64,000 nt of DNA from BJ22 sp021298375 (GTDB lineage Bacteria; Planctomycetota; Planctomycetia; Pirellulales; Pirellulaceae): positions 62,001-126,000 of the forward strand of contig JBKDOL010000006.1 in NCBI GenBank assembly GCA_046343015.1, read 5' to 3'. The translations under genes and the position numbers were made by a program. The notes under the pieces are model-generated. The model had not been told where the DNA came from and made no database searches. It worked only from the letters and a program-made list of their open reading frames with translations. This document shows, one piece after another, positions 36,052 to 45,845 of the stretch; positions within the stretch are counted from its first letter, which is position 1; each line of letters opens with the position of its first letter.

Positions 36052-36567
36052 TTACTCTTCCGGGAACCAGTACCGCCAAACGAGGTAGGTCGCGGTCAGT
36101 AAGGCCGCGCCCATCCCCCAGATCATCCCGCCCGCCGTGCCAACGACGGCAGAGTCGACCTCCAGTCCCTCAATTCCCATTGCCCAGCCGAACAGCAGGC
36201 CCAGAACGCCGAACAAGAGGCTGACCAGGGCAAACGCCAGCAGTGCGACAAGCGCGGTGGCGAGGACGGCCAGAAGTGACCAGGCAAACGATTGCAACTT
36301 CTCCAGCACACTCCATGGTCGCCCCGAGCGAAGTCGGCGATCGGCGAGGATCGTCGTGCGGACCAATGCCGGTGCTACGAGCAGCGTGCCGATGAAGGCG
36401 ACGAGGCTGTTCCATTCATTGACGACCAGAAAAAAAGCAACACTGGTCAACAAGACCATCAACGAGAACAAAGAAAAGCTGCTCGTGCCACCGACTGGCG
36501 CGGCGCGCTTGGCCCGCGGCTGGTCCGAAGCAAAGGCAGGTAAGTCTCGCGGTTCGGGGGAGGTCAT
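36052..36567 (-). CDS. Hypothetical membrane protein
   Basis: This 171-residue protein has a Pro/Ala/Arg-rich cytoplasmic start and four membrane segments (about 30-48, 53-68, 92-125, 140-165). No family is recognised. The strands and spacing suggest a single gene convergent with rho (114 bases between stops). Frames on the plus strand over it are shorter and charged, and are taken as shadows. Confidence 0.7.
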   Translation of the reverse strand: MTSPEPRDLPAFASDQPRAKRAAPVGGTSSFSLFSLMVLLTSVAFFLVVNEWNSLVAFIGTLLVAPALVRTTILADRRLRSGRPWSVLEKLQSFAWSLLAVLATALVALLAFALVSLLFGVLGLLFGWAMGIEGLEVDSAVVGTAGGMIWGMGAALLTATYLVWRYWFPEE

Positions 36568-36964
36568 GGAGCCATTTCAGGCTGAGTTCGAAGGTTCAGA
36601 AAATCGATTGAATCAGCCATTCAAGCGGGCGGAACGGACTGAACCGGGCTGAAAAACGGGGCCAGACTGAAAAATTGACCGGTAACCGTTTGCCGGATCC
36701 CCCCGCTGCCCGACCTCTGATCGTAGCGGTCGGTCGGCAGACGACAACCGCCTCCCTCGGGAGGAACGCCTCGGTTCCGGCAAATCAAGCAGTTTGCCTC
36801 GGTCGGGGGCGAACTTCCGGCCCAGCCTGAACCATCATGCGATCGGTCGAAAGGGCTTATCAAGTTTGCGGGTGGGGACTAAACTGTGTGGACGAGTTTC
36901 GCCACTGCGGTCGATATGCATCTGGACTCTCACCCCGAGTTTGGCTCGGAGGGAGTTCGCTCTT
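36568..36964. other. Intergenic stretch before tRNA-Ser, 397 bases
   Basis: No supported gene is visible. A possible promoter (TTATCA, 17 bases, TAAACT at about 36877-36882) is weak on both hexamers; it lies about 80 bases before the tRNA. Confidence 0.5.
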
Positions 36965-37046
36965 GGAGGGTAGGCGAATGGCTAGCGGCTTCATTGGAAA
37001 TGAAGTGCCGGGTAACCGGTTGCGGGTTCGAGTCCCGTGCCCTCCG
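36965..37046 (+). tRNA. tRNA-Ser (anticodon GGA)
   Basis: The acceptor arm pairs GGAGGGT (36965-36971) with GCCCTCC (37039-37045), and 37046 is the discriminator G. The anticodon arm is CTTCA / TTGGAAA / TGAAG with anticodon GGA, which reads UCC and UCU codons. A long variable arm (type II tRNA) and a T-arm with TTCGAGT follow. The 3' CCA is not encoded, so it is added after transcription. Confidence 0.95.
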
Positions 37047-37053
37047 CTTGGTA

Positions 37054-37077
37054 ACCCTGCGTTTGCAGGGTTTTTTT
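37054..37077 (+). terminator. Rho-independent terminator of tRNA-Ser
   Basis: Stem ACCCTGC (37054-37060) and GCAGGGT (37065-37071) around a GTTT loop is followed by seven T (37071-37077). It begins 8 bases after the tRNA. Confidence 0.92.
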
Positions 37078-37380
37078 GTGCGCTCAGGAACCCTCGGCCC
37101 CTTTTCTTCGCCAAGCTTGCCGCTTGGCTCGATTAAGGCGTTTTGGAAAGGGGATCCTTTCGGGCAAGCCTTGCAGCCAAAGCCGCCGAGGCGTGGGGCG
37201 ATTGGAGGACTACCTTCAATTTTTGCCCGTTTTGCGATTCAAATTCGCCCCCAAAGCATTTTCTTCGAGTAAGATCTGGGGTTAAATAAATCCGGCAAGC
37301 GGGAAACCAGAGGTCAAACCCGGTTTTGGATTCCCGGCCCGTCTGCTGCCCTATCTCAATCTGAGTCTTCAGAGGTAACG
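37078..37380. other. Intergenic stretch, 303 bases
   Basis: I see no gene here. It is the 5' flank of the first tandem paralogue; AT-rich DNA around 37270-37290 could hold its promoter, but no pair of hexamers was clear. Confidence 0.5.
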
Positions 37381-38844
37381 ATGAGTTCCGCAAGTCAAAC
37401 GTTTCGTCGCCGCATGGTCGGTTGCCTGTTGGGGCTGGCGCTCGTGCAATCCGCCTTGGTCGCACAGGCCCAAGTTGATCCGCTGTTCCGTTGGGTTCCC
37501 GACGATGCCAACAGCTTGGCGATCATTCGCGTGGAAAAGATCTTCAAAAGCGCCATTTCGTCAGACCAGAACTGGCTGCAGAAATATCGCGAAGCACAAA
37601 AGGCCGGCATGGCTTTTCTTCCCACTTCGACCAAGCAGTTCCTGATCGGCTCGCAAATCGACTTCGAATACATGGAGCCGCTCTGGACGACCAGCGTGTT
37701 TGAAAAAACAGGCGGCGCAATCAACCTCAGCAAAGTTGCGGAAGTGACCAAGGGGAGCCTTTCGGTCCTGAATGGTTATGACACGGTCGAATTGTCGAAC
37801 GACTCCTATATCGTCAAGCTGACCGACAACATGCTGGCGTCGATCGCTCCCGCCAACCGCCAAAATACGATTCGCTGGCTGCAAACGCAGGCGAAATCCG
37901 GTGGTACACACAGTTCGTACCTGACCCAAGCTGCGAAGTTTGCAGACGAAAACGCCGATGTGATTGTCGCTTTCGACCTGCAGCACGTACTCGACCCTGC
38001 CGACATCAAGGAGCGGGTCAAGGATTTTGAAAGCCTCAAGGGAATCGACCCCGACACGGCAGTCGATGTGCTCAGCAACCTTGAGGGGGTTACTCTGGGC
38101 GTCACTGTCAAGAGTGGTATCACTGGCTCGATCAAGATCGACTTCTCGAAGAATCCCAGCGCCCTGAACAAGGTTGCCAAGGCTGTCCTGCTCGAGGCCC
38201 TCGGCAAGCGAGGCATGGCGATCGACGACTTTGATAACTGGGAACTGGTGCACGATAACAATCAGTACCGCCTGTCGGGCGCGCTTTCGCCGGCTGGTTT
38301 GCGTCAGATCTCCCTGCTGATCAACCATCCGCTGCGGGAAATCGTCAACGCCACCAGCACCGAAGGGGGTGTGGCTGAAGTTGACATGGGTACCAAGACA
38401 AAGCAGTACTTTGATCAGGTCAACGAAATTCTTGAGGATTTCCGCAGCCGTCCCCAAGTCAAGAATCTGAACACCTATGCGACTTGGTTCGACCGCTACG
38501 CCCGCAAGATCGACGAACTTCCCGTGCTGAATGTCGATGAAGCGATGATTCAGTTCGGCCAGTATGCATCCGACCAGTTCCGCGACATTTCGACTGGACT
38601 GCGCGGAGCCGAATTGGCCAAAACACAGGACGCGACCAGCTATCAAAACTGGTCCTACTCCTACCGCAATGGCCGTTGGGGTACCTACTCGGAATACTAC
38701 GACAACAGCAAGGCCCGAAACACTGCTACCTCGATTGACCGTCAACGCGGTTCGAATCAAGCCCGCGAGGTTCTGGAAGAAGTCGCCAAGCAGTCCTCCA
38801 AACTCCGCAAGGACATGTCCCAGAAGTACAACATTAACTTCTAG
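37381..38844 (+). CDS. Secreted hypothetical protein, tandem paralogue 1
   Basis: This 487-residue protein has a signal peptide (about 1-31, AQAQ end) and no recognised domain. It is related to the next gene product: both share a start block around WVPDDANSLAIIRVEKI / LLPEETNSLLVVNAARI, a block APANRQNTIRW / SPADRQSTARW and a block LEGVTLGVTVKS / IEGVTFSIDVTD. The second half is helical and charged. Homologues appear to be planctomycete-specific; the role is unknown, and the export signal puts it outside the cytoplasm. AGAGG lies just upstream of the ATG. A strong terminator follows the gene, so the pair is not one transcript by default. Confidence 0.85.
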   Translation: MSSASQTFRRRMVGCLLGLALVQSALVAQAQVDPLFRWVPDDANSLAIIRVEKIFKSAISSDQNWLQKYREAQKAGMAFLPTSTKQFLIGSQIDFEYMEPLWTTSVFEKTGGAINLSKVAEVTKGSLSVLNGYDTVELSNDSYIVKLTDNMLASIAPANRQNTIRWLQTQAKSGGTHSSYLTQAAKFADENADVIVAFDLQHVLDPADIKERVKDFESLKGIDPDTAVDVLSNLEGVTLGVTVKSGITGSIKIDFSKNPSALNKVAKAVLLEALGKRGMAIDDFDNWELVHDNNQYRLSGALSPAGLRQISLLINHPLREIVNATSTEGGVAEVDMGTKTKQYFDQVNEILEDFRSRPQVKNLNTYATWFDRYARKIDELPVLNVDEAMIQFGQYASDQFRDISTGLRGAELAKTQDATSYQNWSYSYRNGRWGTYSEYYDNSKARNTATSIDRQRGSNQAREVLEEVAKQSSKLRKDMSQKYNINF

Positions 38845-39321
38845 GGCGTTTTTCCGGCCACCAACGCGTTCGTCCGGGGTTGCTTGAACGCCGCCAGAAA
38901 AAGGCGAGGTTCTGCACGACAGGAGCAACGCGAGCGGCAGGAAGGCGAGGACCGCAGGGGACGATGTTCGAGATTACCAGAGGCTTTGCCCGAGAGCGGC
39001 AAAGCCTCTTTTATTGGGCTATTGATTCCCTGAGAATCAGGTGGTTGATCGCGGCCCGGCCGGCGGTTCTTTTTCCCTTGTTTCGGGGCTTCTCGTCGGC
39101 AATTGAGTTGCGAATCAGCCTTGGTCGGCAACAGAATAAAGGGCTCACTAAAAGATCGAGGGACCCGCGAATCCCAATGGCCCCAACCCCGCCCTCGATT
39201 TATCCGCTTGCCAAAAGCCTGGGGATAGAATGACCTGCCTCCCCTGTATTAAACGTTTTTTTACAATTGGAAGTTTCCCCACCCGCTTTGTGCAATCTTG
39301 CGAACTCGAAAGGTCCGTTTG
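38845..39321. other. Intergenic stretch, 477 bases, with terminator
   Basis: No supported gene. It holds the terminator at 38979-39015 and the 5' flank of the second paralogue, including a TAGAAT element near 39225 without a good -35. Confidence 0.5.
38979..39015 (+). terminator. Strong Rho-independent terminator
   Basis: A perfect 12-bp stem (38979-38990 with 38998-39009, AGAGGCTTTGCC) around a 7-base loop is followed by TTTTATT. It lies 135 bases after the first tandem paralogue. Confidence 0.92.
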
Positions 39322-40881
39322 ATGAATCGCTTGCTCAGCTTGCTCGTTATTTCCTGGTTTGCGTTTGTACCCAGCCTTGTCTCGGCTCAAGTTGCCGACT
39401 GGGCTCGACTGCTGCCTGAGGAGACCAACTCGCTGTTGGTCGTGAATGCTGCCAGGATCCGGGCGAGCCAACTTGGTCAAACCCAAGCGGCTCAAGAAGC
39501 GTTGGCCCAGTTCCGCGCCGACATGCCCCTGGTAATCCCACCGGGTGCCGACTTAATCGTGTTGGCGTCCAGAATGGACGTCGCTCATTTAACCAGTCAG
39601 GAGCAAATGGCTGTTCTGGTGGGCGGAAGTCCCTGGGACTTGAACGCAGTGGCCCAGACGAGCGGCGGAACCGTGGACAATATCGGCGGTTTGGACTGTG
39701 TCCTCGTTGGGAGCGAAGCGATGGTCGCGGTCGCCCCCAAGGTGCTGGCTGTACTGAGCCCCGCGGATCGCCAATCGACGGCTCGCTGGGTCAGGGAATA
39801 TCAGGCAAACAAGTCTGCGGCAGGTGTCAGCGATTTTATCCGGGCCGCCGCGGACCGTTCGCGGCTGCCCGATTCAGGAGCAATCACCTGGTCGCTGGAA
39901 TTGAAAGACGCCTTCGCGCCGATCGCCTTTCGCCGAGCAGCATCCCGCTCTGTTGTCTTGAGCAAACGGAAGGCTGACACCAAATCGATTGCTGACCTCT
40001 GCAGCGGAATCGAAGGAGTGACCTTCTCGATCGACGTTACCGACCGACTCAACGGACGGCTTCGATTCAGTCTCGGCCAGGACGCTGCTCCTCTGCAGGG
40101 GATGGAGAAGGAACTAGCCATTGAAGCCCTGACGGGCGCTGGCTGCATGCTGGAAGAATTCGAAAGCTGGACGGGTGGTGCGCAGGGAACCGACGTTGTT
40201 CTGGCGGGTGGTCTGCAGGAGCCAGCGGTCCGCAAGCTGTTCCATCTCCTGGGCGTAAATGACGGTCAAGGCGGAATGCAAGCCGCACTGGAGCGCCCCG
40301 CTGCCCCACCGGCCGCAGCCGCTGGAGACCAGAAATTGGACTTTAGCAAGCTCGATGCGGACGCCGCGCTGGCGCGCAACAAGCGATATGTTGCCCAGTT
40401 CAATCAATTGGTCAAGGACGTCGGCCAGATTCGCAACGCCGATCTCAATCGTCAAGTCATGTGGGTACAGAGCTACGCCAATCGCTTGAACTCGATGTCG
40501 ACTCGCAATATTGACCCGCAGATCGGTGAATTGGGCTCGAAAATTTCCAATCAGATGCTCGACATTGTCGCCGCCTACAGCAACGGCAACCGCAGAGCCT
40601 ATGAACGCCAAGCTTACGTCGTGCCGGACGTCAAAGTTGGCTCGGTGAATATCCCGAATCAGTGGGATCGGGTGCGAACTCCCTTCGGCGATTATTACCA
40701 TTACGCTCCGGCGACCTGGATGAATTACGACCTCAAATCGACCGTGGACGAGTACCGCTCGATCGCCGACGAGGAACTGGCAAAGGCCAACCAGACCGCG
40801 GCCCAGTTGACCGAAGCGATCAAGCAGGAAATTGATCAGATGAATCAGCGGTTTAAAGAGGTCGCGGGACAGTCAAACTAA
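39322..40881 (+). CDS. Secreted hypothetical protein, tandem paralogue 2
   Basis: This 519-residue protein has a signal peptide (MNRLLSLLVISWFAFVPS, cleavage near SAQ at 23) and is a diverged copy of the preceding gene product; the shared blocks are given there. The C-terminal third is helical. The Ala/Pro-rich patch (about 330-343) is not in the partner. The frame reaches back to a TTG at 39298, but ATG 39322-39324 with AAAGG 9 nt upstream gives a normal signal peptide. The RND adaptor gene follows directly, so this gene may share its transcript. No enzymatic motif was seen. Confidence 0.85.
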   Translation: MNRLLSLLVISWFAFVPSLVSAQVADWARLLPEETNSLLVVNAARIRASQLGQTQAAQEALAQFRADMPLVIPPGADLIVLASRMDVAHLTSQEQMAVLVGGSPWDLNAVAQTSGGTVDNIGGLDCVLVGSEAMVAVAPKVLAVLSPADRQSTARWVREYQANKSAAGVSDFIRAAADRSRLPDSGAITWSLELKDAFAPIAFRRAASRSVVLSKRKADTKSIADLCSGIEGVTFSIDVTDRLNGRLRFSLGQDAAPLQGMEKELAIEALTGAGCMLEEFESWTGGAQGTDVVLAGGLQEPAVRKLFHLLGVNDGQGGMQAALERPAAPPAAAAGDQKLDFSKLDADAALARNKRYVAQFNQLVKDVGQIRNADLNRQVMWVQSYANRLNSMSTRNIDPQIGELGSKISNQMLDIVAAYSNGNRRAYERQAYVVPDVKVGSVNIPNQWDRVRTPFGDYYHYAPATWMNYDLKSTVDEYRSIADEELAKANQTAAQLTEAIKQEIDQMNQRFKEVAGQSN

Positions 40882-40969
40882 AGTGGCGAATGCCCTTTCA
40901 TCGCCCGCCGTCTCCAGAGCAGCCCCCCGAGTCGTGACTGCCATTTGCGGTCACCAGCCCCAAGTGCGC

Positions 40970-42187
40970 ATGATGATATCGGACGGAACCCCAGCCCATC
41001 GTTTCTCCCAACGGATGCGGAGCCCCGCGTTCGCTTCAGTGGTCCTGATCGCGGCCCAGATTCTGCTGGCAAGTGGCTGCGGGCCGACCCGCCCGTCGCT
41101 GCCGCAACCCGGGCCGGCCAAGGTCACCTGGCTCTCGGCCGCCGAACGCGAGCTGACCGACTTCGATGAGTTCGTCGGCCGAACGGAGGCGTCGGAAACG
41201 GTGGAAGTCCGGTCGCGCGTCTCCGGGTTTATCAAGTCGGTGGACTTTCGCGATGGCGACATCGTGACCAAGGGGCAACCACTGTTCAAAATCGAGCCGG
41301 ATACCTACCAGGCGATTCAGGAGCAATCCGAATCGCGGATCGAACTTTGGAAGTCCAAAAAAGAGCTCGCTCAAAGCCGCTTGACCCGCAACGAGCGTTT
41401 GCTGGCAACCAACACCATCTCCCAGGACGAGTACAACGAGACTCTGGCAGCGGTTCGCGAGGCCGACGCCAATATCGTCGCAGCCCAAGCGGATGCGAGA
41501 CGCACGCAACTTGACCTGGACTATACCGACGTCAAGGCAGAGATCGAAGGGAAAATTGATCGGGCGTTTGTGACCCCGGGAAATGTCGTGACCGGTGGCC
41601 TGGGAACGGGCACGCTTTTGACCCGGATCGTGAAGAATTCTCCAATTTACGCCTATGTCGACGTCGATGAGCGAACGTTCCTGCGTTACGCCCGGCGATT
41701 CAATGACCCCAACCAACCGGAGGCTGCTCCGGCCCAGCTGATTCCAGTGCGGGATCGCAACGTCGGGGTGGAGATGCAACTGGCGGATGATGTCGGTTTC
41801 CCGCATCGCGGCTTCCTCGATTTCATTGAAAACCGGGTGGATGCCGCGACCGGAACGATTCGGATTCGGGCTGTCTTTGAAAACAAAAACCTGTTTCTCA
41901 CTGGCGGCCTGTTTGTTCGCTTGCGGATCCCGACGTCCCCACCCTACAAGGCCACCTTGATCCCGGAGCAGAGCATCTCGACAGACCAAAGTTTCAAATA
42001 CTGCTGGGTGTTGGGTGCCGACGACCTGCCCGAGCGCCGCGACTTGACCCTCGGACCACGGCAGGGGGAATGGCGAGTGATCCGGGCGGGAATCCAAGCT
42101 GGCGAGCGAGTCGTTGTCGAAGGAGTTCAACGGGTCAGGGCCGGCCAAAAAGTCGAAGCCAAACAAGCTCCAGCGATGCAAAACTGA
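40970..42187 (+). CDS. RND efflux periplasmic adaptor, lipoprotein (MexA/AcrA-like)
   Basis: Adaptors of this family join an inner-membrane RND pump to an outer-membrane channel. The 405-residue product has a lipobox LASGC (Cys37 with this start), the lipoyl-like block RVSGFIKSVDFRDGDIVTKGQPLFKIEPD, a coiled-coil hairpin (about 115-170) and the beta-barrel block of the family. The start is uncertain: ATG 40970, ATG 40973 and ATG 41015 are all in frame, and GTG 40883 lies 2 bases after the previous stop; 41015 would give the most typical lipoprotein signal. The pump gene follows 84 bases downstream. Confidence 0.9.
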   Translation: MMISDGTPAHRFSQRMRSPAFASVVLIAAQILLASGCGPTRPSLPQPGPAKVTWLSAAERELTDFDEFVGRTEASETVEVRSRVSGFIKSVDFRDGDIVTKGQPLFKIEPDTYQAIQEQSESRIELWKSKKELAQSRLTRNERLLATNTISQDEYNETLAAVREADANIVAAQADARRTQLDLDYTDVKAEIEGKIDRAFVTPGNVVTGGLGTGTLLTRIVKNSPIYAYVDVDERTFLRYARRFNDPNQPEAAPAQLIPVRDRNVGVEMQLADDVGFPHRGFLDFIENRVDAATGTIRIRAVFENKNLFLTGGLFVRLRIPTSPPYKATLIPEQSISTDQSFKYCWVLGADDLPERRDLTLGPRQGEWRVIRAGIQAGERVVVEGVQRVRAGQKVEAKQAPAMQN

Positions 42188-42271
42188 TCGTCCCAACTGC
42201 TCGCCTGGTCTTTTGTCTGGACGTTCCGGTTTACCGCACTTCGCCACCTCTTCCGGTTCAAGGAATTCCCT

Positions 42272-45200
42272 GTGCTTTCGCACTTCTTTATCGACCGGCC
42301 GATTTTCGCCAGTGTGATTTCCTTCGTGATCACGATGGTGGGGGCGATTTTTGTCTGGACCCTGCCGATCGCCCAATACCCGGAGATCGCTCCGCCGACG
42401 GTACAAGTCGCCTGTTTTTATCCGGGCGCCAGCAGCAATGTCGTGGCGGAAACGGTCGCCGCCCCGATTGAGCAGCAGGTCACGGGGGTCGAAGACATGT
42501 TGTACATGTCCTCCCAATCCACCAATGATGGCGGCTACAACCTGACCGTCACGTTCGAAGTTGGGACTGACCTCGACATGGCTCAAGTCCTGGTCCAGAA
42601 CCGGGTGAACCTCGCTCTCCCTTCGCTCCCGGCGGAAGTCAAGCAGACAGGGGTGAGCGTCAAGAAGAAGTCACCGGCGATTCTGCTCGTAGTCAATCTG
42701 GTCTCCCCGCAGGGGAGCCGGGACCAACTTTATCTCAGCAACTATGCCACCATCAGCCTGCGCGACGAGATGGCCCGAATCGACGGGGTCGGCGACGTCT
42801 CACTGCTGGGTCAAAAAGACTACAGCATGCGGGTTTGGCTCGACCCTGACCGCATCGCAGCGTTGGGCATGACCGCCAGTGACGTGCTGCAGGCGTTGCG
42901 CGAGCAGAACGTGCAGGTCGCGGCTGGATCGATTGGCCGCCCTCCGGTTCCCTCGGGCGAAGCGTTTCAGTACACGCTGACTACCCAAGGCCGCCTGAGC
43001 GACGCCGACCAGTTCGGGGAGATCATTGTCAAAACCGGGAGCGATGGCCGAACGGTGCGGCTCAAAAACATCGTCACCGACCAGCGCCGAGAAGTGAGCG
43101 GTGAGTTGCTGGGGGGTATCCAACGCGGAGCCAAGAGCGAAGACACTTCCTGTACGCTCGATGGTCAACCCTCAGTCGGCTTGGCGGTCTACCAACTCCC
43201 TGGTTCCAACGCGCTCGAAACGGCCAAGCGAATTCGCGCGAGGATGGAGGAACTGCAGGCGAGTTTTCCGAGCGATATCCAATATCAGATCGTTTATGAT
43301 ACGACCCCCTTCATCACGGAATCGATTGCCGAAGTATTCAAGGCACTCCGCGATGCGCTGGTCCTGGTGGCCATTGTCGTGCTCGTGTTTTTACAGTCCT
43401 GGCGAGCGGCCCTGATTCCCTTGATTGCCGTCCCCGTGGCGATCATCGGCACGTTCGCAGTGATGGCCGGCTTGGGGTTCAGCCTGAACAATCTCTCCCT
43501 GTTTGGCCTGGTGCTGGCGATTGGGATTGTGGTCGATGATGCGATTGTGGTGGTGGAAGCGATCGAGCACCATCTCGAGCACGGACTCACTCCCCGGGAG
43601 GCGGCGCGGCAGGCGATGAGCGAGGTCTCCGGGCCGATCATTGCGATTTCGCTGGTCTTGATGTGCGTGTTCATCCCGTGCATTTTCATCTCCGGAATCA
43701 CCGGCCAGTTTTTTCTCCAGTTCGCGGTCACCATTGCCGTCTCCACGTTCTTCTCCGCAATCAACTCCCTGACACTCAGCCCCGCTCTGGCGGCCCTCTT
43801 GCTGAGGAAGAAATCGGAACAGCGTGATCCCCTGACACTGCTCCTGAATCTCCTGCTGGGATGGTTTTTCAAGCTCTTCAACTGGGGCTTCCAGGTTTCG
43901 TCCAACCTGTATGCCGGCTTGGTCGGCTGGCTGTTGCGGTTGAGCCTGATTGTGCTGTTGATTTACGGCGGCTTGTTGTACGCCACCTACTATGGCATGA
44001 CCAATGTGCCGGCTGGCTTTGTCCCCAACCAGGACAAGGGCTACCTCCTCGTCGATGTTCGCTTGCCCGACTCGGCCTCGCTGGAGCGAACCAACAAGGT
44101 GATGCGGCAGATCGAGGGCCTCCTGTCCGATAAAGCGCCCGGTGGATCGGCCGAAGCTCACACCGCGGAGGCAGGAAATGCCCCGGCCGGCCACAGCAGT
44201 GGCGGCGTGCAGCACTCGATTGGTATCAGCGGTCAGTCCGTGGTACAAAATGCCGTCGGTTCAAACTTTGGCACTTTCTTTCTGATTCTCGATGAGTTTC
44301 ACCACCGCGAATCGTTGGAGCTGAAGTCCTACATGATCGCGCTCCGGCTGCGGCAACTGTTTGGCACTGAAATCACCGATGCGACCGTGTCGGTCTTTGG
44401 CCCGCCGCCTGTGGATGGCCTCGGGTCGGGCGGTGGATTCAAGCTGATGGTGCGGGATATTCGATCGCTGGGCCTTGATACGCTGCAGCAGACCGCCGAC
44501 CAGCTCGCAGCGGTCGGTAACGAGCAACCGGGGCTGCTTGGGCTGTTCAACGGCTTTCGGGCCAATACCCCGCAATTGTTTGTCGATATCGATCGCACCA
44601 AGTGCAAAACGCTGGGAATCTCCCTGCAAGATGTGTTCACCAGCTTGCAACTTTATCTGGGCGGTTACTACGCCAATGACTTCAATGAGTTTGGCCGTAC
44701 CTGGCAAGTCAACCTGCAGGCCGATCCGGCTTACCGGATTCGCCCCGAACAGGTGGCCCAGTTCCGGGTGCGGACCGCGAGCGGGAAAAGCGTCCCGCTC
44801 GGTTCCGTCTGCCAAATCACAGAGCGCCTGGGGCCGGCATCGGTGACGCGTTACAACGGATTCAATGCAGCGGCAATCAATGGCATCGCCCTGCCCGGGG
44901 TCAGCTCGGGCGAGACGATCAAGTTGCTTGACAACCTCGCGGCGGAACAACTGCCTCAGGGGATGGATATGCAATGGACTGAGTTGAGCTTCCTCCAAAT
45001 CAAGGCGGGCAACACGGCCTTGCTGGTCTTTGCCATCGCCGTGGTCCTCGTCTTCTTGGTGCTGGCCGCGCAGTACGAAAGCCTGACTTTGCCCTTGGCC
45101 GTCATCCTGGTCGTGCCGATGTGCCTGCTCTCGTCCGTGATTGGCGTGGGGATGGTCGGGCTGGATATCAATATCTTCGTGCAGATTGGCTTTATTGTGC

Positions 45201-45820
45201 TGGTTGGCCTGGCGAGCAAAAACGCGATTTTGATCGTCGAATTCGCCAAGGAGAAAACCGAATCGGGCACAAGCGCGTTCGAGGCGACGATTGAAGCCTG
45301 CCGCTTGCGACTGCGGCCGATCATGATGACATCGTTCGCGTTCATTCTCGGCGTCGTGCCGCTGGTGCTTGCCACCGGCGCCGGGGCCGAAATGCGAAAG
45401 ACGCTGGGGATCGCAGTTTTTGCGGGAATGCTTGGCGTGACCCTCTTCGGAATTTTCCTGACTCCCGTATTCTTCTATCTGCTCGCTCCACGTCGCCGCA
45501 AGCGACCGGGAAGCGAAGCCGTTGTCGCCCACAATCCGGAAGTTCCGCCGCTCCCCGAAGTGCCAGCCGTCCCGGTTTCACCGAAGCTCGCTGCGGTTCC
45601 CGAATTGCCTGAACTTCCCCCGCAAGCTGCGGCCGATTCTGTCTCCACTGCATCCTCCCAACCTGTCGTTCCCGAAGAACGAAAACAGACGGAGGCGGCG
45701 GTTGTTTCGGCAGTAGAAAAGTTAGCCCCACTCGCCCCTGAGGAAGGTGTCGGTTCAGCTCCGGCCGATCCGCCCGCTCCGCGGCGAGATGAGTCTGCAC
45801 TTGCCGAGAAAATGCTTTAA
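42272..45820 (+). CDS. RND efflux pump, HAE1 family (AcrB/MexB-like)
   Basis: This proton-driven pump exports drugs and other amphiphiles. The 1182-residue product starts MLSHFFIDRPIFASVIS and has the typical repeat layout: twelve membrane segments and two large periplasmic loops. The proton-relay aspartates are in GIVVDDAIVVVEA (about 420). It is longer than AcrB (1049 residues): an inserted His/Ser/Gly-rich patch lies in the second loop (about 628-650), and a Pro/Val/Ala-rich tail of about 105 residues follows the last membrane segment. GTG 42272-42274 has AAGGA 7 nt upstream. No outer-membrane channel gene is nearby. Substrates cannot be told. Confidence 0.93.
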   Translation: MLSHFFIDRPIFASVISFVITMVGAIFVWTLPIAQYPEIAPPTVQVACFYPGASSNVVAETVAAPIEQQVTGVEDMLYMSSQSTNDGGYNLTVTFEVGTDLDMAQVLVQNRVNLALPSLPAEVKQTGVSVKKKSPAILLVVNLVSPQGSRDQLYLSNYATISLRDEMARIDGVGDVSLLGQKDYSMRVWLDPDRIAALGMTASDVLQALREQNVQVAAGSIGRPPVPSGEAFQYTLTTQGRLSDADQFGEIIVKTGSDGRTVRLKNIVTDQRREVSGELLGGIQRGAKSEDTSCTLDGQPSVGLAVYQLPGSNALETAKRIRARMEELQASFPSDIQYQIVYDTTPFITESIAEVFKALRDALVLVAIVVLVFLQSWRAALIPLIAVPVAIIGTFAVMAGLGFSLNNLSLFGLVLAIGIVVDDAIVVVEAIEHHLEHGLTPREAARQAMSEVSGPIIAISLVLMCVFIPCIFISGITGQFFLQFAVTIAVSTFFSAINSLTLSPALAALLLRKKSEQRDPLTLLLNLLLGWFFKLFNWGFQVSSNLYAGLVGWLLRLSLIVLLIYGGLLYATYYGMTNVPAGFVPNQDKGYLLVDVRLPDSASLERTNKVMRQIEGLLSDKAPGGSAEAHTAEAGNAPAGHSSGGVQHSIGISGQSVVQNAVGSNFGTFFLILDEFHHRESLELKSYMIALRLRQLFGTEITDATVSVFGPPPVDGLGSGGGFKLMVRDIRSLGLDTLQQTADQLAAVGNEQPGLLGLFNGFRANTPQLFVDIDRTKCKTLGISLQDVFTSLQLYLGGYYANDFNEFGRTWQVNLQADPAYRIRPEQVAQFRVRTASGKSVPLGSVCQITERLGPASVTRYNGFNAAAINGIALPGVSSGETIKLLDNLAAEQLPQGMDMQWTELSFLQIKAGNTALLVFAIAVVLVFLVLAAQYESLTLPLAVILVVPMCLLSSVIGVGMVGLDINIFVQIGFIVLVGLASKNAILIVEFAKEKTESGTSAFEATIEACRLRLRPIMMTSFAFILGVVPLVLATGAGAEMRKTLGIAVFAGMLGVTLFGIFLTPVFFYLLAPRRRKRPGSEAVVAHNPEVPPLPEVPAVPVSPKLAAVPELPELPPQAAADSVSTASSQPVVPEERKQTEAAVVSAVEKLAPLAPEEGVGSAPADPPAPRRDESALAEKML

Positions 45821-45845
45821 CTACACAAACCAGGAGACGTCGACC

